A stretch of DNA of 64,000 bases from Clytia hemisphaerica. Its lineage: Eukaryota; Cnidaria; Hydrozoa; Leptothecata; Clytiidae. The translations under genes and the position numbers were made by a program. Below, in pieces: positions 9,701-19,800 of the stretch. The first letter of the stretch is position 1; each line of letters begins with the position of its first letter. A model generated the notes under the pieces. The model saw nothing but the letters and a program-made list of their open reading frames with translations, was not told the DNA's origin and did not search any database. The stretch is from positions 1-64,000 of the forward strand of contig CACVBU010001154.1 in assembly GCA_902728285.1 (NCBI GenBank), written 5' to 3'.

Positions 9701-12674
9701 AGTCCTCTTTCCAAAGCCAACCTGGCGTATATTTAATTCCAATCACATTTTCTTTACCTTAGAGGGATGGATGAAGGCTTCTTCGAAGATTTAAACGATT
9801 CAATTTCTGAAGAAGAATTGGATGATGGTTGTCATGACGATGAATGGCTCAGGTATCCATATTCTCATTTTCTTTATTTGATATGTTCACAGATAATATT
9901 ATGGCTATTCTGGGCTATTTTCAAATATGCGTTATAGTTTTCGGATGAATTTAAGCCTTTTGAGGAAGGAAGAGTTACTGAAGAAAATTTGGAAAAACTC
10001 GCAGTATAAAGTCGGTATAAGTGCTGAGTTTGTGTTGTCCTGAGTCAGTTAGGATCTATACAAATCAAAAAACTCTATACTCCCACTTAATAAAACTCTT
10101 TATTCCGGCTTCTCTGTACACTCTGCTCCAATCAAAAACTTTTATTTGGAACTGTTTATTTTACGTTTACGCAAAAATTGTCCCCCCCTCTCTGCTGATT
10201 TTTTTCCCAGTGCTGGAAAACTGTTTGACTGTGAAAAAAAACTTTTTTTGTTTTTTTGTCCCAAAACTTTGGGGCAGCCTGGAGACTTCAAAAATTGTTT
10301 GATTTGGCTGAAATTTGGCACACTTGTTCCTTGGGTGATTATATGGGGTGCTTTTTTCATTTTTCAAAAATTTTGATTTTTGGGGCCTGGGGACGAGTTT
10401 TTCGCCAAAACGAGGCTAAAACTTTGGGGCAGCCTGGAGACTTCAAAAATTGTTCGATTTGGCTGAAATTTTGCACACTTGTTCCTTGGGTGAATATCTG
10501 GGGTCTACAATTGGGCCTATGAATGATTTGAAGCCACTGAAGTTGAGCCCAGTGCGTTGCGCACGTTCGACTATTAGAAAGTAAAATTCACAAAAGTCAG
10601 CCTAAAAAATTTCCCTGTAGCCACAGCGGTTGTGGTCTCAGCGCTACCCAAAAACGCAAAATTCGTAAATATCAAACTGAACTACTTGGAGTTATTTTGC
10701 ACAGTGACTCACTTTCAGATGTAGATCATAATTCTATAATTGTTTCTCCCAAAATGAGGCTATTTCAAGATGGCGTCTGACAGGGTAAGGCCGATAAGCT
10801 GTTTTGACCGTATTGGACCGAAATGGCCTAATTTTCATAGATAAATGTATCTAAAGTTTCCTTATTGTATGTTTTCTTTTATTCCTCATCATGAAATTCT
10901 GAAGTTGTGTAAAAAATTCCAGCTTTCTAGCTCTATTTGACCAGGAGAAAAGAAAGTTTAAAAGTCAGACAGACCTATTGCTGATAGAATCGAAAAACAA
11001 ACTGAAAAATATTTTCCCACTCCAAATTTATGGCAATTTAAAGATAACCCCTATTTTACCAGTTTTCGCAGATTTTCGCCCATAGTTGGAAATTAGGTGT
11101 GACGTCATCACATGACTATGCATTTAATAAAAGGTTGATATATTTTTATTCCTTTCATAACAAGGAATACCTTTGTGCCAAAATTTCATGAAAAATAAAG
11201 GTTAACCCACTCCGGAAATATGGAGGGGGCAATTCGCAATCCGTGTATTACGTAGATGATTTTAATGCTAGAAACTTTTCAGTCATGAATGTTATGAAAT
11301 ATTTTGGATAACAGAACCATGAGTTGAAACCAATCCTAAATGAAGTTATTTTTGAGTTTGATAAAACGGCTTTTAATGTATAATCACTTTCTTCGTTAAA
11401 AGGATTTCAAGGAGTTTTAAAGTACTTTTCTCTAAATCCGTGACTCGAATTTAATTTAGATACCGAGAGTTCTTTCTAGAAAGTTTTCCTTCTTTGTTTC
11501 AGGTCGACCACTGTGGTGAATAAGATTCAATTCGCTCCTGGTGTCAAAGAATCTCTGTTGAAGCTGGACGAACAAAGTTTTATTCCCAAGAAGATTGTCG
11601 AAGATATGTAAGAAATCTCCAGCCAAATTATGATCTCGTATCTCTCCTTTCTATGGTTTAATAGCAAAATTCTGTATTTGATTTTGACGTCATTAAAAAT
11701 CACAATCTCTCATTCGTAGCTAAGAATTTCTTGAAAAGGGTCTCGTTATGTCCCATTTTTCTCAAAGATTTCCTAATTGTATGAGTATAAAACTGCAAGT
11801 TGTCAATTTTCTTGCCGATCTTCAGGAACCGAAGTAGCCTTGCGTTGATTCCGTATACACCACCACCTATCATCAGTCAGTTACAGAATGTCAGTGATGA
11901 TGTACCTGATCAAGAAATCGAATGGGTGTTCAACAAGAATGAAACTTCCAATTACAGGTATCTTCTCGTTAAGACTACTTACTGTAGTTTTTTTTTGGAA
12001 GAATCACTGTCTTCAATATATTAAATTTTAGTTATCTTTTACGTATTTGAAATCTTTCATCGCTATGTATCTAAATAACCTTTTCAAGGCTCAGTATTTT
12101 TATTAGAGTTGAAAATAACGTTGTTCTGAGTCGATGGAGGGTCTTATTAATGTATATTGAGAGGTTTTTCATGTTTTATCAATTTACATAATTTCCGCCA
12201 TTATGGAAGCAAACGTTCGAATCTGTAGCGGTGATCTACTGACTTTTATATACCCTCGACAACCTATACCTACCTACCGTAAAAAGGCATTGCAGTCAAT
12301 GTTTGAAATTAAGTCGGCGCTATATCATCAAAAGTATTCAAGGAAAAGTAGTAAATGCTTTTGAGTAGGGCTACCATTAGGGTACTAATTTTCAAAAAAA
12401 ATCTCCGATCAAAGATTTTGCTTGGTCTGGGTCCAGGGTATATATATTATATAAAGGTTAGTGAGGTGATCCCTTACGTAAATCGAACGTTTGCTTCTAT
12501 AATGGCGGGAGTTACGTAGTTTAGCAGAACATGAAAAAGCTCTATAGAATGTGATATACCTTTATATTATACTGATGTTTAAGATTCAATAATTTTCAAA
12601 AAACGTCATTTCTTTTTAGTTTCAATGTAAAAGGAGAAATGGATATAGACGAAGTGACCAATGAAAAAACTTGA
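3704..12674 (+). CDS. Seven-exon gene, 237 aa, possibly HCFC1R1-like
   Basis: Exons: 3704-3858, 7772-7819, 9090-9218, 9763-9852, 11503-11607, 11826-11957 and 12620-12674 (TGA). All six introns are GT-AG and all are phase 2; the 714-nt total is exactly in frame. The start is ATG in caacATGa. The protein has a basic Gln/Arg-rich N-terminus, a KRKSDSP stretch that could be a nuclear signal, the motif ITEERITNSMQQLSLHHN, an acidic segment (EDLNDSISEEELDDGCHDDE), a central LDEQSFIPKKIVEDMN and a Pro-rich ALIPYTPPP. The basic patch followed by 'EE...QLSLH' and a later 'IP' segment recalls host cell factor C1 regulator 1 (HCFC1R1), but this is remembered similarity and the function is tentative. Intron 1 contains a complete gene on the opposite strand. 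There is no evidence of decay. Confidence 0.8.
4079..4270. mobile_element. 192-bp MITE, TA target duplication
   Basis: The termini CCTTATTGGAACTAATTTT and its inverted counterpart AAAATTAGTTCCAATAAGG are flanked on both sides by TA (4077-4078, 4271-4272), the Tc1/mariner-type target duplication. The interior is rich in TTTTCGCGG-like and AATTCCCGCG motifs. It lies in intron 1 of the seven-exon gene, just beyond the 3' end of the nested minus-strand gene. The end sequence resembles those of the elements at 31233 and 48210. Confidence 0.8.
4520..5881 (-). CDS. Intronless WD-repeat-like protein with C-terminal SOCS box
   Basis: This is a single 453-aa open frame. I chose the ATG at 5881 (MSSSNAAMAFYGKHH); five more upstream codons are open but lack an ATG. 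The C-terminus is a good SOCS box: a BC-box TLEELSAKTIL (pattern T/S-L-x3-C/S-x3-I) for Elongin B/C, then the Cul5-box LPIP in LKTLPIPFSLRYLLH. The body has recurring beta-strand-like segments (FLAVIHFTNNN, LYAGCTTGEIFVVDI, SEIFALKERRKKD) suggesting a diverged WD40 beta-propeller, though clear WD/GH pairs are missing. The predicted role is substrate receptor of a Cullin-5/Elongin ubiquitin ligase. The gene is nested on the opposite strand in intron 1 of the 3704-12674 gene, has its own TATA box and no introns, which suggests origin by retroposition. Confidence 0.75.
   Translation of the reverse strand: MSSSNAAMAFYGKHHIILYSVATGMDETQPRRSFLDKSQHKIKRQNSKEGIPVYYGNTSIVENKNAGLTLPNNLEGHFVDNGQSILSLNTEDSKSFTLYSINATGQSKKMKEFSTNNYYDNILFSSNQSFCLLMEEIKDRSCLQRKLCISYIKFHGQKTLPVHRNAMMLTFNSSFALVNQHRYQLSPNSQFLAVIHFTNNNKLLNLIKIESESDSDILRLSHYAQISLSNHFLWNYLKDIRFNTSENKVLLVSSRTVKQDNAVVCTLKNNNTYGLEFLHNIKKTDTVSYFLVTDFVYKDVLIRASTCGQIEVQKLTDTEQRNIKDFNLKDIEVTKQLTCFFAHSCFKTLNLYAGCTTGEIFVVDIHKGIFCSKIIIGNETFRISSLHVNWSGSEIFALKERRKKDRANVRICCLPSQKMLTLEELSAKTILENFPMNYLKTLPIPFSLRYLLH
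5935..5942 (-). promoter_or_regulatory. TATA box of the nested SOCS-box gene
   Basis: The minus strand reads CACTATATAAATTGC about 55 bp upstream of the chosen ATG. Position and sequence fit a core-promoter TATA element and support independent transcription of the nested gene. Confidence 0.5.
5950..7771. other. Remaining intron 1 sequence, no gene seen
   Basis: AT-rich sequence between the nested gene's promoter and exon 2 (acceptor ttttcag at 7771). Several 70-80-codon frames occur, for example near 6065 and 6536, but they lack good starts, splice context or recognisable motifs. I see no repeat or gene that I can support. Confidence 0.5.
8108..8270. repeat. Short inverted repeat in intron 2
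   Basis: CCTATTCTAATTGTTAGAGTGGGCAG-like sequence near 8108 is mirrored by CTGCCC...AACAATTAGCATAGG ending near 8265. It looks like a small foldback or MITE in the second intron of the seven-exon gene. Exact ends and target duplication are not resolved. Confidence 0.4.
10240..10580 (+). repeat. ~150-bp minisatellite-bearing interspersed repeat, copy 1
   Basis: About two tandem copies of a ~150-bp unit are present (GGGGCCTGGGGACGAG, GGGGCAGCCTGGAGACTTC, TTGGCTGAAATTTGGCACAC, TTGTTCCTTGGGTGA). They are followed by the tail GAAGTTGAGCCCAGTGCG and GCGCACGTTCGACTA. The same unit and tail recur at 48440-49247. It lies in an intron; the overlapping open frames on both strands are repeat artefacts. 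Confidence 0.65.
10590..10900 (+). repeat. Interspersed repeat, inverted copy at 34050-34370
   Basis: The segment contains GTAGCCACAGCGGTTGTGG, GTGACTCACTTTCAGATG, GAGGCTATTTCAAGATGGCG and AATTTTCATAGATAAATGTA. A diverged copy in the opposite orientation lies at about 34050-34370. It is non-coding and of unknown class. Confidence 0.6.
12150..12563. mobile_element. Inverted-repeat element in last intron
   Basis: GGTTTTTCATGTTTTATC and TTCCGCCATTATGGAAGCAA on the left are mirrored by TTGCTTCTATAATGGCGGGA and GAACATGAAAAAGC on the right, giving arms of at least 60 bp. Interior motifs (TATCATCAAAAGTATTC, AGGAAAAGTAGTAAATG) recur inverted at about 58690-58840. No transposase is present. Ends are approximate. 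Confidence 0.6.
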
Positions 12675-13212
12675 GAATAGTTGTAATGGTTGATTAGTTG
12701 ATGTCTCATTACTGTTATCAAGGGTTGTATGTTGATGGTGGATGGTGGCCCATTCTTGGTTTTAAGTACTTAGTTTTGGAACCTTCTCCAGTACAATATT
12801 TTTGCGGGGTTAAGGATTTGAAAGATCTTGGTGGTATTCTAGAAGATTGACTCGAGCTCCTCCATAACAGAAGGACCGTCAAACTTTTAAGCTGGATTAT
12901 CATCTTATAGATGACAAAATATCAACAGTTCTCAAAAACTAGCAATTTCTAAAACTAAACTTCTGGAAGTTCTATCGCTTTGTTCGACTACAGGTGCATT
13001 TCTCAAAACGAACACACCAGTTTTTGTCTGAATTTCTGGCATCGTAATATGTTGGCTTTGTCACGGAAATACAAATCAAAATGGAAAAAATAATTCGCAC
13101 TCGATTTGTATAATAATATAAAAGATAGAGTATAAAAATTTTTTTTTTATGATTTCTGTTCATTATGGACAGTTTGTACATATAAATTGTTTTGTTTCTT
13201 CTTTTATTACAG

Positions 13213-13249
13213 GAGTAATATCCTTCGAGGCTTCATCGATAAGATTTGA
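13213..13249 (+). other. Possible alternative last exon of the seven-exon gene
   Basis: An acceptor (ttttattacag, ending 13212) is followed by a segment that, joined to exon 6 in phase 2, reads RSNILRGFIDKI then stop. This matches the phase rule of the gene and would replace the 12620-12674 exon. A transposon insertion begins at the stop codon. This is inference from splice signals only. Confidence 0.25.
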
Positions 13250-13252
13250 CTT

Positions 13253-13784
13253 AACCCTATTCAACCTAGGCTTTTAGGGGCGGTTCAGAACTAGATGGGT
13301 CTAGTGGGTCTTTTGAGATGAAATTTGGCACACAAGATCCTTGTGACGTAAGGTAACTTTTGACAAAAATCTTTTTTGATGACGTCACTCATCATGCCCA
13401 AAGTGAGCAAAAACCGAAAATTTCCTTTGTTCTTATAAAAAGCTATTGTATACTAACAAAGGCTTTAGAAAAAAATTGCCTGAGTTTAAAATGCTTATTT
13501 TATCCTAAATATTCAATAAATTACGGTTTAAACGATATATTTGACATTGAAAATAAATTTGTATTGGGAAAGTGTCAATTTTTGTGACACCTTACTGTCA
13601 GAAATGTCATCATGCTCAAGATGTGAAAATATTTAGGTGTCAAATTTTTTTTTTTTTTGAAGCTAAATAAAAGTTAGGAATTTACAGAAAATTTTACGGC
13701 AAAAGCTCTATTATTTCAGAAGCTATTACCAATAGTTTGACCTCCGAACAGAAAGAGCCCCCCCCCCCTAGGCCGAATAGGGTT
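13253..13784. mobile_element. 532-bp inverted-repeat element, GACTT duplication
   Basis: The left end AACCCTATTCAACCTAGG and right end CCTAGGCCGAATAGGGTT are imperfect inverted repeats. GACTT flanks both sides (13248-13252, 13785-13789), a 5-bp target duplication. No transposase is visible. The open frame at 13360-13587 inside it has no recognisable domain. Confidence 0.65.
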
Positions 13785-14189
13785 GACTTAAGAAGCAAAT
13801 CAAAGAAGACTCGTGTAGTTCTTGAACTGAAGCTTCTTTGTTTACATTCTGTGTTAATATAATAATTACGGACCTGTCATTTAGTTAATTTAGCGAGCAT
13901 TTAGCAAGTTGTTCCATCTTGGTATTTCGACTTTAACAGGACTTTTACCAACTCCATTATTTTCTGTCTTTTTTTCAGATAAAGCTATAAAAAATCAGAT
14001 AAAACAAAAATAACGAATGGCTGGTGATTGATGATGGATTGTTGCACGTTCAGAAAAAACAATTCACCAATATTTGGATCTCAATATTTCAAAAACCTTT
14101 GTATGTGTTGAATTTTGTATTGGTTATATGGCGTTCTGATACTTTTTTTTTCAAAAGGATTTTTTTCCAAAGCCAATAAGCTTTAGAAC

Positions 14190-16226
14190 ATGGCAATATC
14201 TAGAAATCTCGTCAGACTTCCAACAACCACAGCAAAACAATTACGTTACTTTTCACAAGAGAGCTACCAACGTAAGAAACTAGTCATCCTTGGAACAGGT
14301 TGGGCTGGATATAGTGTCTTCAAAAACATCAATAAAAGGCTGTACGACGTCATTGTTGTTAGTCCCAGGAACCATTTCCTATTTACACCACTATTGAATA
14401 GCACCACTGTTGGTACTTTAGAATTTCGGAGTATCATAGAACCGATTCGGAATAGCCGGTTTCGTGATGACCACCATTTTCAGTTGTCAACAGCAACCGG
14501 TTTGAATTCCGAGAAAAATGAATTGTATTGTAAAGCAGATATCAGTGGGAAGGAATTCACCCTTAATTATGATAAGCTTGTGATCGCTGTTGGATGTACC
14601 AGTAATTCTTTCGGGATTCCCGGCGTTGCGGAGCACACCTTTTTCATGAAAGAGATCGCTGATGCCAGGAAAGTGCGAAATAGAATTATCTCAAACTTCG
14701 AGTCGAGCTTGCATCCGAATATAACAGAAGAAGAACAAAAGAGACTTTTACATTTTGTAATTGTTGGTGGTGGGCCGACGGGTGTGGAATTTGGGGCGGA
14801 ATTGTATGATTTCATAACAAGAGATGTAGCAAGGTTGTATCCCAGTGAAGAGCAATTTGTCAAAGTTACACTTAGTAAGGAAATTGGAATTCAATATTGT
14901 TTTTTACTGTGAAACTTTTAGAGATATTTTGTAGACGTGATAGGATACCTGTAAAGTAATTCAATGCGATATTTGAAGAAGGATTTGGAATTTGATTTGG
15001 AATTTATCTACTGCCACGTGATCATTTATAGTATACTAGTTACCAGGGCATACACATTGATCTAAACGATCTTAACAAGTATATGTGAGATTTTAGAGCT
15101 AGAAAAAGATCTCGCATCAAATTTTTTAGGTTACATTCAATATCAATGTTTACATTTATGATGTTTTTAATGTGATTTTCTCTTTCAGTCGAAGGGCAAT
15201 CTATTTTACCATCCTTCGATCAGAAACTGCGCGATTTTACGGAACGAAAAATTAAACAACGCAAAAATTTTCATTTATTGAAAGACTTCGTTGTTGAAGT
15301 AGGAGATGGATTTGTTAAATTGAAATCTGGTGACGTCATTAATACTGGTCTCGTGGTCTGGTCCACTGGACTTGCTCCCAGGCCCTTTACTGGTATTTTG
15401 TTTGTTCGAAATTACACTCTTTTTCTATAAGAAAAATGAGGTTCAAAAATGGCAAAAAATAAGAATTTTAGAAAAAGAGCTAGCTGATTTAGTATAGTGC
15501 AAATTAAGTGCTTTAACTCTCAAAATAGGAATAAAAGTTAAAAAAATCCAGAGGAACGTTACCTTGAAATTAAGAACATATTATAAACAATTTGAGGCTA
15601 AAAGTATCAACAAAGGTTTACTTGTTCTTTCAAAAAAGAAGAGTGTATTATTATCCCCAGAAAGCCATTCTTGTTCTCAAAGTCAACATGTTTTTCTTCA
15701 ATGTTTTCAGCTATTCTAAGATGTCTCTCTTTACATGGTTAAATTCTGGTTTATAATCATTCCTTTAACAAATGTTTTCTTTAACCTGCATTTCGAGACA
15801 TTCAGGTTCTGAAAATCTTTATTTACCTTTACAGTGCGCAACATATTTTGAAAATTGTGTTAATTTTCAACTTTTGAAATCCAAAAATTCAAAAAGCATT
15901 CTGTTAAACGTTTTTTTTTTCAAATAAAGTGGTCAGGAGCTAAGACCATAAGTGTGGAACTCGGTATATGGGTTATATATTATATTGAAGAGCTAATGTT
16001 ATTTCATTATTATATCAAGTATCCATCTTTTGATTTTGCCAACACTATAAATTATCAATCGAGATTGATTTTGACCCTTTTTATAATTTTAGAGATCATT
16101 GACTTGCCAAAGAATAAAGCCAGCCAAATCCTGGTTGATCCATTCATGAAAGTACAAGGTCGGCAGGATATCTACGCTTTAGGTGATTGCTCTTGTATCG
16201 AAGAAAACCCTTTACCATGTACTGCT
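14190..16226 (+). CDS. NDH2: Type II NADH dehydrogenase (NDH-2), N-terminal exons
   Basis: Exons 14190-14874, 15189-15392 and 16093-16226 encode residues 1-341. The first ~25 residues (MAISRNLVRLPTTTAKQLRY) are Arg/Ser/Thr-rich and lack acids, like a mitochondrial presequence. GTGWAG at 35-40 is the FAD-binding Rossmann motif, GGGPTG at 193-198 the NADH-binding motif, and DIYALGDCS near 322 the second FAD motif. The enzyme is a single-subunit, rotenone-insensitive NADH:ubiquinone oxidoreductase that bypasses complex I without pumping protons, bound to the inner mitochondrial membrane. The frame stops abruptly after NPLPCTA because an 11.1-kb element is inserted in this exon; the C-terminal part follows at 27311-27815. 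Joined with a single GTACTGCT, the total is 1317 nt, exactly 438 codons plus stop. Confidence 0.93.
16219..16226 (+). repeat. Left 8-bp target-site duplication GTACTGCT
   Basis: The coding octamer GTACTGCT (part of codons for Cys-Thr-Ala) occurs here and again at 27311-27318, exactly bordering the inserted element. Keeping one copy restores the NDH-2 frame. Confidence 0.9.
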
Positions 16227-16859
16227 GAGTTATGTCCAGTACTATGACATATTACAGCTGGCAGCCAGCGGCAGTATCCCACACAAGTTATCTCCATAAT
16301 GTGATCTCAGACTTAGTTTTGAAATGCAATTTTATAAATGGTTATGTTAATATAACGTTAATAACGAAGTTGAAAGTCGTTCTCGGTAAAATTCTCGGAA
16401 AAACGACAAATTCTCGATAAACACTCACAAAGATAAATTATGGCAGCACACCATCCCACCTATTATCTCTATAATATGATCTCAGACTTAGTTTTAAAAA
16501 CAAAATTATATCAATAAACACCTCCTTAAGACAACTTACAGATGGAAACTCCGTGAAAAAACGACCGAAATATAACACACGTTTCTGATCAGAATCCCAG
16601 CTCGCTATCCGTTGAGCCACACTGGCACATCAAATCAAAAATTTGGAAATACTTATAGAATGACAAAAAAGACGGGGGTAATGTTATTATAATATGGGCA
16701 AAATTGCCCCTTTTTTAACCTGACTGAAATTCGAGCCGTTACTAGCAACCCTGCGGGGCCAAAGGCGCCGAGTATGCACCCGGCACAGTGACAAGCCGTT
16801 ACTAGCAACCATTACCTAAGCAATTCCAAACAACAAAACCCCCGGAAGATTTAAAATGT

Positions 16860-19800
16860 CGGAATGATCACTATACAAGAGTTTATTCCGTTTTGCTCGT
16901 GCAGCCAGCAGCAAATTTCATGAAAAAAAAGAACGAAATATAACACACGTGGCCTGGCTATTTTGGCACGTGGTGCTATGGGGTATATAGGTATATAAGT
17001 TTATGTACCACACGAAATCCGTGCCAACGGCAGATTTCGTCCAACAGTTTTGCTCGTGCAGCCAGCAGCAAATTTCGTGGGAAAAAATGAAAAAAACAAA
17101 ATATAACACACGTGGCCTTGCTATTTTGGCACGTGGTGCTATGGGGTATATTATAGGTATATTGGTATATGTACCCCACGAAATCCGTGCCAACGGCAGA
17201 TTTCGTCCAACAGTTTTGCTCATGCAGCCAGCAGGAAATTTCGTGGAAAGAAAAGAGCGAAATATAACACACGTGGCCTGGCTATTTTGGCACGTGGTGC
17301 TATGGGGTATATAGGCATATAGTGCTATGGGGTATATAGGTATATAGGTATATGTACCCACGAAATCCGTGCCAACGGCAGATTTCGTCCAACGGTTTTG
17401 CTCGTGCAGCCAGCAGCAAATTTCGTGAAAAAAAAGAACGAAATATAACACACGTGTCCTGGCTATTTTGGCACGTGGTGCTATGGGGTATATAGGTATA
17501 TAGGTATATGTACCCACGAAATCCGTGCCTAAATATAACACACGTGGCCTGGCTATTTTGGCACGTGGTGCTATGGGGTATATAGGCATATAGGTATATG
17601 TACCCCACGAAATCCGTGCCAATGGCAGATTTCGTCCAACAGTTTTGCTCGTGCAGCCAGCAGCAAATTTCATGAAAAAAAAGAACGAAATATAACACAC
17701 GTGGCCTGGCTATTTTGGCACGTGGTGCTATGGGGTATATAGGCATATAGTGCTATGGGGTATATAGGTATATGTACCCACGAAATCCGTGCCAACGGCA
17801 GATTTCGTCCAACAGTTTTGCTCGTGCAGCCAGCAGCAAATTTCGTGGGAAAAAATGAAAAAAACAAAATATAACACACGTGGCCTGGCTATTTTGGCAC
17901 GTGGTGCTATGGGGTATATAGGTATATAGTGCTATGGGGTATATAGGTATATAGGTATATGTACCCACGAAATCCGTGCCAACGGCAGATTTCGTCCAAC
18001 AGTTTTGCTCGTGCAGCCAGCAGCAAATTTCGTGGAAAAAAAAAAAAAAGAATATAACCACACGTGGCCTGGCTATTTTGGCACGTGGTGCTATGGGGTA
18101 TATAGGCATATAGTGCTATGGGGTATATAGGTATATGTACCCACGAAATCCATGCCAACGGCAGATTTCGTCCAACGGTTTTGCTCGTGCAGCCAGCAGC
18201 AAATTTCGTGAAATAAAAGAACGAAATATAACACACGTGGCCTGGCTATTTTGGCACGTGGTGCTATGGGGTATATAGGCATATCAGTGCTAGGGGTATA
18301 TAGGTATATGTACCCACGAAATCCGTGCCAACGGCAGATTTCGTCCAACAGTTTGCTCGTGCAGCCAGCAGCAAATTTCGTGGGAAAAAATGAAAAAAAC
18401 AAAAATAAACACACGTTGCCTGGCTATTTTGGCACGTGGTGCTATGGGGTATATAGGCAATAGTGCTATGGGGTATATAGGTAATAGTATATATACCCCA
18501 GAAATCCGTGCCAACGGCAGATTTCGTCCAACGGTTTTGCTCGTGCAGCCAGCAGCAAATTTCGTGAAAAAAAGAACGAAAATATAACACACTGGCATCA
18601 AATCACAAAAATTTGGAAATACTTATAGAATGACAAAAAAGAGGGGGTAATGTTATTATATATGGGCAAAAAATTGCCCCTTATAACCTGACTGAAATTC
18701 GAGCCGTTACTAGCAACCCTGCGGGGCCCAAGGCGCCGAGTATGCACCCGGCACAGTGACAAGCCGTTACTAGCAACCATTACCTAAGCAATTCCAAACA
18801 ACAAAACCCCCGGAAGATTTAAAATGTTGGAATGATCACTATACAAGAGTTTTTTCCGTTTTGCTCGTGCAGCCAGCAGCAAATTTCATGAAAAAAAGAA
18901 CGAAATATAACACACGTGGCCTGGCTATTTTGGCACGTGGTGCTATGGGGTATATAGGCATATAGTGCTATGGGGTATATAGGTATATGTACCCACGAAA
19001 TCCGTGCCAACGGCAGATTTCGTCTCCAACAGTTTGCTCGTGCAGCCAGCAGCAAATTTCGTGGGAAAAAATAAAAAAAACAAAATATAACACACGTGGC
19101 CTGGCTATTTTGGCACGTGGTGCTATGGGGTATATAGGCATATAGTGCTATGGGGTATATAGGTATATAGGTATATGTACCCACGAAATCCGTGCCAACG
19201 GCAGATTTCGTCCAACAGTTTTGCTCGTGCAGCCAGCAGCAAATTTCGTGGGAAAAAAATAAAAAAAAAGATATACACACGTGGCCTGGCTATTTTGGCA
19301 CGTGGTGCTATGGGGTATATAGGCATATAGTGCTATGGGGTATATAGGTATATAGGTATATGTACCCACGAAATCCGTGCCAACGGCAGATTTCGTCCAA
19401 CAGTTTTGCTCGTGCAGCCAGCAGCAAATTTCGTGGGAAAAAATAAAAAAAAAGATATAACACACGTGGCCTGGCTATTTTGGCACGTGGTGCTATGGGG
19501 TATATAGGCATATAGTGCTATGGGGTATATAGGTATATGTACCCACGAAATCCGTGCCAACGGCAGATTTCGTCCAACGGTTTTGCTCGTGCAGCCAGCA
19601 GCAAATTTCGTGAAAAAAAAAGAACGAAATATAACACACGTGGCCTGGCTATTTTGGCACGTGGTGCTATGGGGTATATAGGCATATAGTGCTATGGGGT
19701 ATATAGGTATATGTACCCACGAAATCCGTGCCAACGGCAGATTTCGTCCAACAGTTTTGCTCGTGCAGCCAGCAGCAAATTTCGTGGGAAAAAATGAAAA

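Noticed and set aside
10021..10522. Overlapping frames on both strands near 10.2 kb
   Set aside because: They follow the ~150-bp minisatellite unit and are repeated at 48.6-49.0 kb.
16590..16625. tRNA-like A-box on the minus strand (TGGCTCAACGGATAGCGAGC)
   Set aside because: No B-box or cloverleaf follows; at most a SINE-head relic.
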